Of a stretch of 5,994 nucleotides of DNA, positions 1-5,186 are shown piece by piece. The number at the start of each line of letters is the position of its first letter. Position 1 is the first letter of the stretch. Below the pieces are notes generated by a model. The model had not been told where the DNA came from. It was given only the letters and a program-made list of their open reading frames with translations, and ran no database searches. The translations under genes and the position numbers were made by a program. This DNA comes from Candidatus Methanosuratincola petrocarbonis (ex Vanwonterghem et al. 2016) (GTDB lineage Archaea; Thermoproteota; Methanomethylicia; Methanomethylicales; Methanomethylicaceae). The DNA lies in NCBI GenBank assembly GCA_001717015.1, contig MAGV01000080.1, forward strand, positions 8,834-14,827, given 5' to 3'.

Positions 1-180
1 GCCACTGTTTCAGGGCCCAGGTTGATCATCTCGTGCGGCCTTTACTCGATCGACGGCGCTTGGTCGAGGACGTTCAAATTTGATTTCCCTAGGGGGGACC
101 CTGAGCTGTGTGGCATTGATGCTGCCGATAGGGTGCTGAGCGACTGCGATGTAGCCCGCTTCTGGAGGGGAGGGCGATGA
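1..180 (+). CDS. hemC: Probable hydroxymethylbilane synthase (porphobilinogen deaminase), C-terminal fragment
   Basis: Frame 1 is open from the window edge to a TGA at 178-180, giving the last 59 residues of a protein whose start lies to the left. HemC polymerises four porphobilinogens into hydroxymethylbilane in the cytoplasm. The fragment reads like the small C-terminal domain of HemC: a beta strand with SGPRLIIS, then a YSIDGAWSR turn resembling the family's 'S.DG...R' segment, then a DPELCGIDAADRVLSD helix resembling 'DP..lG...A..ll'. The catalytic Asp and the cofactor-binding Cys would lie upstream and cannot be seen. The stop overlaps the next start as ATGA, and the next two genes use its product's pathway, which supports the call. 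The fragment is short and this domain is poorly conserved, so the identity rests partly on context. Confidence 0.65.
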   Translation, partial: ATVSGPRLIISCGLYSIDGAWSRTFKFDFPRGDPELCGIDAADRVLSDCDVARFWRGGR

Positions 181-887
181 AGGGAAAAGTCTACCTTGTC
201 GGGGCTGGCGTGCTTGGGGTGGAGAACCTAACGATTCGCGCACACCGCCTCATCTCCGAGGCAGATGTGATCCTCTATGATCGGCTGGTGGACTCGTCCC
301 TCCTTAAGCTTGCCAAGCCTGGCGCCGAGATCGTTTACGCAGGGAAGGAGCCAGGCGATGGTCCGCAGAAACAAAAGGAATTGACTGAGATGATGGTGTG
401 CTATGCTAGGTCAGGAAAGATTGTGGTCAGGCTAAAGAGCGGCGACCCGTTCGTATTCGGAAGGGGTGGCGAGGAGCTGATCTCTCTTCGTGAGGCTGGC
501 ATAGATGCTGAGGTCGTGCCGGGCCTGACGTCGGCAGTGGCCCTGCCTACTCTGGCATGCATCCCTTTGACTATGCGGGACATCTCCTCCTCTGTGCTGA
601 TCTTGACAGGCCACCTTGCGAAGCCCGAAGAGGAGGCTTATTTCAAGGCTCATGCGCGCTTCCCTGGGACAGTCGTCCTCCTGATGTCGATGTCAAGCCT
701 CTCTAGGATCTCCAGGTATTTGGTTGAGGGCGGGATGAGCCCAGAGAGGCCTGTTGCAATAATAACCAGCTCGGGCGGGCTGCGGAAGGAATTCTACAGG
801 CTAGGGGAGCTTATCGGACGGGAAGACAGGCCCGATGGCCCCGGGGTTGTGGTAATAGGCGAGGTTGTGGAGGCATTCATGCATTGA
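177..887 (+). CDS. cobA: Uroporphyrinogen III C-methyltransferase (SUMT), stand-alone form
   Basis: A 236-residue S-adenosylmethionine (SAM)-dependent methylase that methylates uroporphyrinogen III at C2 and C7 to precorrin-2. Visible family motifs are VYLVGAG (5-11), YDRLV (34-38), GK (56-57), VVRLKSGDPFVFGRGGEE (83-100), VVPGLTSA (113-120), an LTGH (143-146), and VVVIGEVV near the C-terminus. Asp35, Lys57, Arg85 and Arg96 line up with functionally important residues of the E. coli CysG methylase domain (D248, K270, R298, R309). Two things are odd. The usual GAGPGDPELLT loop is GAGVLGVENLT at 9-19, losing the Pro-Gly-Asp, and the usual PLTHR is PLTMR at 130-134. The length fits a methylase with no fused dehydrogenase domain. 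The start is ATG behind GGAGGGGAGGG (164-174), overlapping the upstream stop by 4 bp. A diphthine synthase or another precorrin methylase is less likely given FGRGGEE and the neighbours. The archaeal gene is also called sumT. Confidence 0.92.
   Translation: MKGKVYLVGAGVLGVENLTIRAHRLISEADVILYDRLVDSSLLKLAKPGAEIVYAGKEPGDGPQKQKELTEMMVCYARSGKIVVRLKSGDPFVFGRGGEELISLREAGIDAEVVPGLTSAVALPTLACIPLTMRDISSSVLILTGHLAKPEEEAYFKAHARFPGTVVLLMSMSSLSRISRYLVEGGMSPERPVAIITSSGGLRKEFYRLGELIGREDRPDGPGVVVIGEVVEAFMH
869..873 (+). promoter_or_regulatory. Ribosome binding site selecting the TTG start of hemD
   Basis: GGAGG lies 10 nt before the TTG at 884, within the end of the SUMT gene. The first in-frame ATG downstream would remove about 58 residues, including the first strand of the HemD fold, so the TTG start is strongly favoured. 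Confidence 0.75.
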
Positions 888-1639
888 CCAAAAAGAGGAT
901 TCTGATAACCTCCATTTCGCACTTCGATCCCTCCCCATTAAGGGATCTGGGATACGATCCTGTCAGGGCCAGCACAGTTAGGATAGCCCCCGATCCCGAC
1001 GCTGTCAGGGCGCTGAGGGGTCGGATCATCGAGGGGAGTTATGACTCTGCAGCTTTCATGAGTCCGAGGGCTATCGATCTCATTTCCCCCGACGCAATGC
1101 TAGTGAAGTCGCTCTCTGCAATGCGGGTATACGCGGTTGGCCCTTCAACGGCGGGTTCCTTGGAATCGCGCGGCATAAGAGTATCAGGGGTTCCTAGGGA
1201 ATACACGAGCGCATCCCTCGCCGATCTGATTGCAGCAGAGAATTCAAAGGTCCCGTTCAGGAAAATGGTAGTGCCAAGAAGCGCACTTGCAGACTCTTGG
1301 TTTTCTGAAAAGCTAAATAGCCAAGGCATCAGCTCTGAAGAGTTGAGGATTTACACAGCGCAGCCTGATGTCGAAGGCATAAACCTTTTCCTGCATACGC
1401 TCGAGAAAGGGGTCGAGGCAGCAGTCTTCACCAGCAGGTCATCTATTCTGATGCTGGTCGATTACCTCCGCTCCTGCGGCAGAGAGCTTGAGGCGATAGG
1501 TGCCCTGAAGAGGGTCAAGGTAATTGCGATTGGTCCTGAGACTGCGAGGGGTCTCAAGTCAGCAGGGATCGATGCCGCGGTGCTGGGGATCCACTCGATC
1601 AATGGGCTTGTTTCATACCTTAAAGGTGATCAGACATGA
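884..1639 (+). CDS. hemD: Uroporphyrinogen III synthase
   Basis: A 251-residue protein that inverts ring D of hydroxymethylbilane and closes the macrocycle to uroporphyrinogen III, in the cytoplasm. HemD is poorly conserved, but the two-domain pattern is visible. There is an N-terminal KRILITS strand (4-10), a YDSAAFMSPRAIDLI segment near residues 53-67 like the family's 'D.vifTS.nav', and VYAVGPSTAGSLESRGI. The second copy has EAAVFTSRSSILMLVDYL and VKVIAIGPETARGLKSAGI near the C-terminus. Length is typical. The start is TTG in a TTGA overlap with the SUMT stop and the stop forms ATGA with cfbA, so it is translationally coupled on both sides. HemC and SUMT as neighbours supply its substrate and use its product. 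The name is secure from pattern plus context. Confidence 0.9.
   Translation: MTKKRILITSISHFDPSPLRDLGYDPVRASTVRIAPDPDAVRALRGRIIEGSYDSAAFMSPRAIDLISPDAMLVKSLSAMRVYAVGPSTAGSLESRGIRVSGVPREYTSASLADLIAAENSKVPFRKMVVPRSALADSWFSEKLNSQGISSEELRIYTAQPDVEGINLFLHTLEKGVEAAVFTSRSSILMLVDYLRSCGRELEAIGALKRVKVIAIGPETARGLKSAGIDAAVLGIHSINGLVSYLKGDQT
1623..1631 (+). promoter_or_regulatory. Strong Shine-Dalgarno site for cfbA
   Basis: AAGGTGATC ends 4 nt before the ATG at 1636. Eight bases (1624-1631) match the complement of the archaeal 16S rRNA 3' end, which carries GATCACCTCC. It is the longest such match before a start in this window and lies inside the last codons of hemD. Confidence 0.6.
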
Positions 1640-2040
1640 ATCCGAAAAGAACAGGTGTAATCTTGGTAGGGCATGGAAGCAGAGAGCCGTACAACAAGGA
1701 AGCGGTCAGGTATTTTGCAGAGCGGCTTATGGGGGAATACGGGTTCGTTGGCTATGCATTCATGGAGATGTGCGATCCGTCGATCCCAGAAGCCCTTGAA
1801 GCAGCTGCAAAGTCCGGAGTCGAAGAGCTGATTGTGCAGCCCGTCTTCCTGACTCGGGGGGTGCATATCGACCAAGACATCCCTGCACTCTTGGGGATAC
1901 CAAAAGGCTCAAGGATCGGGAAGATCGTGGTTTCTGGCAGGGAGATCTTGGTCAAATACGGCGCCCCGCTGGGCAAGGACGAGCGGATACTGGGTATACT
2001 CAAAGACAGGATAGCTGAGGCTGCGGGGGTGGAGCATTGA
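1636..2040 (+). CDS. cfbA: Sirohydrochlorin nickelochelatase CfbA (small CbiX type)
   Basis: A 134-residue class II chelatase that inserts Ni(II) into sirohydrochlorin, the first dedicated step to F430. The same family can insert cobalt for cobalamin. The length is that of the small, homodimeric CbiX-S/CfbA form rather than the double-length bacterial CbiX. The active-site motifs are VGHGSR (11-16) with His13 and PVFLTRGVHIDQDIP (69-83) with His77. These two histidines correspond to the metal-binding pair of archaeal CbiX-S. ME.CDPSIPEAL (43-54) is also family-like. The histidine-rich tract found after the DIP motif in some methanogen homologues, such as that of Methanocaldococcus jannaschii, is absent. 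The gene is coupled by ATGA to hemD and by TTGA to cfbE. The cfbBCDE neighbours make nickel the expected metal. Confidence 0.93.
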   Translation: MNPKRTGVILVGHGSREPYNKEAVRYFAERLMGEYGFVGYAFMEMCDPSIPEALEAAAKSGVEELIVQPVFLTRGVHIDQDIPALLGIPKGSRIGKIVVSGREILVKYGAPLGKDERILGILKDRIAEAAGVEH

Positions 2041-3320
2041 AGGTAATGGTCGTGGATGCCACCCATGGGGGGATCACCCTCTCAGAGGAGTTTAGGGGAA
2101 GGGGTGATGAGGTCACTTTAGTGGACGTCCACAGGACCATGTCCAAGGAGGATCTGGAGCGGTGCTCAAGGAATTTCAGGGTTGAGAGGGCGCTCCCTGA
2201 CCCGTCGCAGTTCGACCTAATTGTCAAGCCTGTCCACTTCCCTTCAGAGCCATTCCGTGGGGTAGAGGATAGGCTGATCACCCACCACCAGGCTGTGAGG
2301 ATGCTCGCCTCGGACCTGATAAAATTCCCTGTGGCTGAAATCACCGGGAGCTTCGGGAAGACGACCTCCGTGCTATGCGCCATTTCAATGCTGAGAGAGC
2401 GATTCTCGGTACTAAGCATCACGAGCAAGGGCATATGCTTCGACAGCGACGCAGGCAGAGAGATTCTCGCCGGCAACACAAGCGCAACGCCAGCAAACAT
2501 AATCAGGGCGCTGAGGCTTGCGCCCGAAAGGCCAGACTTGGCGATCTTCGAAGTCTCCTTAGGCGGGACCGGGCTCGCAGATCTTGGCATAATCAAAAAT
2601 GTTTATGATGATTATCCAATCGCAAAAGGGACATCTTCCGCCTCAAGAGCAAAGATTTCGATGGTTTTGGACAGGAAGGATGGGTCCACAGTATTGGTGA
2701 ATGCTGACGACAGCAAGCTTTCTGGTCTGACTGGGGTCCAACGATTTTCTCCTAAAGGCTCTGCTTCGGAAGTGCGGGCAGAGGGTGCGAGAGTGGGTGC
2801 TTCTGGGATGGGATTCACGGCGGTTTTTGAGGGATTCGGGACCATGGTTGGGCCCGTAAGCGGCGCCAGGCGGGTCATAAGCGCCCCAGGCCCAGTAGGC
2901 AGGCAGCACCTCGAGAATATGCTTGTGGCAGTCGCAATCGCTTCATACTTCAACTGGGATGAAAGTGATGTAATGTTTGGTGCCGAGCCCTTTGAGAAGA
3001 AGATGGTCTTGGAGTGCCCCGATCCTCCCCGTGTGCTGAACAGGAGCCCGTCTGTAGGCGCAAAGTCTATCGAGGCATCTATCAGGGATTATTTGGAGAT
3101 ATACCCGCCCATCAGGCTGATAATCGGCGGGAAGCTGAAGACTACTTGCGGCTCGCTTGACGCAGAAGAGGTCGCAAGGGTAATACGATCTAGCCCGTTC
3201 AGGGAAGTTTTTCTCTTCGGCGAATTTGGCGACGCTCTCTCGAAATTCATTGACGCGGAGCGCCTCGAGGGGGCGAGTCATGCGGGGGATGTGCCTTCAT
3301 TGATTCTGGAGCGTGCTTAA
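2037..3320 (+). CDS. cfbE: Coenzyme F430 synthase CfbE (Mur ligase-like)
   Basis: A 427-residue ATP-dependent enzyme of the Mur ligase superfamily that closes the six-membered carbocyclic ring of 15,17(3)-seco-F430-17(3)-acid, the last step to F430. An N-terminal domain with VVDATHGG (5-12) precedes the P-loop GSFGKTT (104-110, Lys108), in place of GTNGKTT of peptidoglycan ligases. Next come FEVSLGGTG (171-179) with the Mg-site glutamate, an NVYDDYP...GT segment (188-199), LVNADDS (220-226), GRQHLENMLVAVA (288-300) marking the end of the central domain, and GAKSIEASI (341-349) in the C-terminal domain. The start is taken as TTG in a TTGA overlap with cfbA, giving MKVMVVDATHGG. An ATG at 2046, 11 nt after GGAG (2031-2034), would remove only three residues and cannot be excluded. 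The context rules out a role in cell-wall synthesis. Confidence 0.93.
   Translation: MKVMVVDATHGGITLSEEFRGRGDEVTLVDVHRTMSKEDLERCSRNFRVERALPDPSQFDLIVKPVHFPSEPFRGVEDRLITHHQAVRMLASDLIKFPVAEITGSFGKTTSVLCAISMLRERFSVLSITSKGICFDSDAGREILAGNTSATPANIIRALRLAPERPDLAIFEVSLGGTGLADLGIIKNVYDDYPIAKGTSSASRAKISMVLDRKDGSTVLVNADDSKLSGLTGVQRFSPKGSASEVRAEGARVGASGMGFTAVFEGFGTMVGPVSGARRVISAPGPVGRQHLENMLVAVAIASYFNWDESDVMFGAEPFEKKMVLECPDPPRVLNRSPSVGAKSIEASIRDYLEIYPPIRLIIGGKLKTTCGSLDAEEVARVIRSSPFREVFLFGEFGDALSKFIDAERLEGASHAGDVPSLILERA
3308..3311 (+). promoter_or_regulatory. Ribosome binding site selecting the ATG start of cfbD
   Basis: GGAG lies 10 nt before the ATG at 3322 but only 1 nt before a possible GTG start at 3313. 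The spacing matches the 8-10 nt seen before several other genes here, so the ATG is preferred and the protein begins with MSVIMHPRPS. Confidence 0.6.
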
Positions 3321-3321
3321 G

Positions 3322-4404
3322 ATGTCCGTTATAATGCACCCGAGGCCGAGCCCGATAGCCGCTGCCATGTACACGCTGCGGGATCTTGATGTGGACGTGA
3401 TAGTCTTACATGGCCCTTCGGGGTGCTGTTTCAGGCCAGCCAGGCTGCTCGAGAGGGATGGGGTGAAGGTCGTCACAAGCGCGCTTCTCGAGGACGATTT
3501 CGTCTTCGGCAGCGAGGGGAAGCTGTCTAGGGTGCTGAAGCGCGTCGACGAGCTTTTCAAGCCAAGGCTCATAGGCCTTGTTGGCAGCTGCGCCAGCATG
3601 ATAATAGGTGAGGATCTCAAGAAGGCAGCAAGAGAAGCCGGGCTCCTTGACAAGACGATCTGCTGCGACGTGCACAGCGGTTCTGGAGACAACACTGTGG
3701 GTGCAATAGTGGTCCTCAGGGAGGCGATGTCAATGGGGCTGATTCCCCGTGAGGAGTTCGAGCGGCAGAAGCGGATGCTCGAGATGGCTACCCAGCTTGA
3801 GCAGGCTAGGGGCACAGCCAGGGGGGAATACATCGATACCTGCGTTGGGGATTCTCCTAAAGAAGTGGCCCGTGCCATTTTGGGCGTCCTGGCGTCAGGG
3901 GGGAAAGTGGCATGCGTACTCAACGCCAAGAAGGAGACTGCCTTCCTGTATGCTGATGTGACGCTCGCCATTTGCGAGGCGTCACGAAGGCTAGGGGGCA
4001 AGGTGCAGGTCTTGGCAAACCTAGATCCATCTGTGGGGCTGCCCAGGGTCAGGTTGTACTCGAGGCAGATCTTGGGCAGTTTTTCGGATGCCGGGGTGGC
4101 AGTTGACGCGATAACTGGGGGGATCGATGAGTACCCTGCCTCAGGCGAGAAGGCTAAGCAGATTATCCTCAATTCCCCGCCAGACCTGGCAGTGATATCC
4201 GGCATACCTCATGCTGTGGCGGTGGAGAGGGCGGTCAGGACAGTTGCGGTGAGCGTAGGGTCCAGGGCTGTATCCAACCTGAAGTCATTGGGCTATGACT
4301 ATGTAGTAGGCGAGCGCGACGCCCACCAGGTATCCCTTGGTCGGAACAAGCAGATACGGAGATCCCTGCTCGGTCAGGCGATCAGGGAGGGCATACGCGC
4401 ATGA
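3322..4404 (+). CDS. cfbD: Ni-sirohydrochlorin a,c-diamide reductive cyclase, NifD-like subunit CfbD
   Basis: A 360-residue nitrogenase-like catalytic subunit. With CfbC it performs the multi-electron reduction of Ni-sirohydrochlorin a,c-diamide and closes the gamma-lactam ring, giving seco-F430. The N-terminus HPRPSPIAAAMYTLRD (6-21) followed by LHGPSGCCF (29-37) is characteristic. Candidate Fe-S ligands are Cys35/Cys36, Cys90 in VGSCAS (88-92) and Cys114/Cys115. These are spaced like the P-cluster cysteines of NifD, though the family carries a simpler [4Fe-4S] cluster. The protein is about two thirds the length of NifD, as expected for this group, and no NifK-like partner follows, consistent with a homodimer. 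It starts 1 bp after the cfbE stop and ends in an ATGA overlap with cfbC. An alternative GTG at 3313 would add three residues. Confidence 0.93.
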   Translation: MSVIMHPRPSPIAAAMYTLRDLDVDVIVLHGPSGCCFRPARLLERDGVKVVTSALLEDDFVFGSEGKLSRVLKRVDELFKPRLIGLVGSCASMIIGEDLKKAAREAGLLDKTICCDVHSGSGDNTVGAIVVLREAMSMGLIPREEFERQKRMLEMATQLEQARGTARGEYIDTCVGDSPKEVARAILGVLASGGKVACVLNAKKETAFLYADVTLAICEASRRLGGKVQVLANLDPSVGLPRVRLYSRQILGSFSDAGVAVDAITGGIDEYPASGEKAKQIILNSPPDLAVISGIPHAVAVERAVRTVAVSVGSRAVSNLKSLGYDYVVGERDAHQVSLGRNKQIRRSLLGQAIREGIRA

Positions 4405-5186
4405 GGGCACTTGCACTCTACGGGAAGGGCGGCATCGGCAAATCCACGCTGGCATCAAACATTGCTGCAGCCTTGGGGGGCAGAGGGGTAAAAACCCTAT
4501 TGGTCGGCTGCGACCCTAAGGCAGACTCTACCATAAACCTTCTCGGCAGGCGCATCCAGCCTCTGCTCGAGGTAATGAGGGAAGAGAAGAGGCCGCCGCC
4601 AGAGCGTTTCACCATGGTCGGCTTCAATGGAGTGTCCTGCGTTGAGATAGGCGGCCCGGAGCCCGGGGTTGGGTGCGCTGGGCGAGGCCTAATCATCGGG
4701 ATCAGGTATTTGATCGAAGCGTTGGATCTGGAAGAATTCGACCTTGTGATTTTCGACGTGCCTGCCGACATAGTTTGCGGGGGGCTCGCCGTGGTAGTCA
4801 AGGAAGGTTATGCCGAGAGCGCTCTAGTAGTGACTTCCGACGAGTTCATGTCGCTCTATGCCGCAAACAATCTCTGCAGGGGCTTCACTTCCATAGGCGC
4901 TAAGGTCGGCGGTCTTCTGTACAACAGGGCTTCGGAGAGGGGGAGGGCATATGTTGAGGCCTTCTCGGAAAAGGTCGGCTTGCCGATTCTGGGATCGGTG
5001 CCGCTTTCCGATGAGATAAAGAATGCTGACAGGGCGAGAAGGACGATGATCGAGACAGACCCGTCTTCAGCCGCCTCTGCAGCCATGATCTCACTCGCGG
5101 ACTCGGTTTACAAGAGCCGATTCTCCGTAATCCCCAAGTGGATACCTGCCGAGGATCTGGAGGCTATCTTCGTTGGAGATGCCTAG
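4401..5186 (+). CDS. cfbC: Ni-sirohydrochlorin a,c-diamide reductive cyclase reductase, NifH-like CfbC
   Basis: A 261-residue Fe protein that hydrolyses ATP and passes single electrons from a subunit-bridging [4Fe-4S] cluster to CfbD. The P-loop YGKGGIGKST spans 7-16, with signature Lys9 and Lys14. Switch I appears as GCDPKADST (36-44). The cluster ligands are Cys92 in GVGCAGRG (89-96) and Cys126 in DIVCGG (123-128), equivalent to NifH Cys97 and Cys132. Arg95 matches the NifH arginine that some bacteria ADP-ribosylate. One oddity is switch II, which reads DVPAD (119-123) where NifH and most relatives have DVLGD, so the conserved glycine is alanine. The ATG overlaps the cfbD stop as ATGA behind GGGAGGG (4385-4391). 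Length and position next to cfbD separate it from true NifH and from ChlL/BchL. Confidence 0.93.
   Translation: MRALALYGKGGIGKSTLASNIAAALGGRGVKTLLVGCDPKADSTINLLGRRIQPLLEVMREEKRPPPERFTMVGFNGVSCVEIGGPEPGVGCAGRGLIIGIRYLIEALDLEEFDLVIFDVPADIVCGGLAVVVKEGYAESALVVTSDEFMSLYAANNLCRGFTSIGAKVGGLLYNRASERGRAYVEAFSEKVGLPILGSVPLSDEIKNADRARRTMIETDPSSAASAAMISLADSVYKSRFSVIPKWIPAEDLEAIFVGDA
5159..5163 (+). promoter_or_regulatory. Possible ribosome binding site for cfbB
   Basis: GGAGG lies 15 nt before the ATG at 5179 but 9 nt before an in-frame TTG at 5173. A second GGAG (5175-5178) touches the ATG directly, too close to act. The spacing therefore hints that translation could begin at TTG 5173, adding two residues. 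Confidence 0.4.

Noticed and set aside
1636..2040. A cobalt chelatase for cobalamin (CbiX).
   Set aside because: CfbA and CbiX-S are the same fold and can use either metal, but every downstream gene is F430-specific and no cobalamin ring-contraction gene is present in the window.
2000..2596. A 198-codon minus-strand open frame over the start of cfbE.
   Set aside because: It is antisense to the conserved THGG and P-loop region of CfbE, and its composition is again that of a codon-bias shadow.
2588..2625. An AT-rich patch (AAAAATGTTTATGATG) resembling an archaeal TATA box.
   Set aside because: It lies mid-gene in cfbE and encodes a conserved-looking segment (IIKNVYDDYP). No start codon of a real gene follows within a plausible distance.
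3297..4205. A 302-codon open frame on the minus strand across most of cfbD.
   Set aside because: It is antisense to a clearly conserved NifD-like gene. Its Ser/Pro/Leu-rich, low-complexity product is typical of shadows created by GC-rich codon bias, and it shows no recognisable domain.
4401..5186. True nitrogenase NifH or a chlorophyll-type BchL/ChlL.
   Set aside because: There is no NifDK or BchNB partner. The single short NifD-like neighbour and the cfbA, cfbB and cfbE genes identify the F430 reductive cyclase instead.
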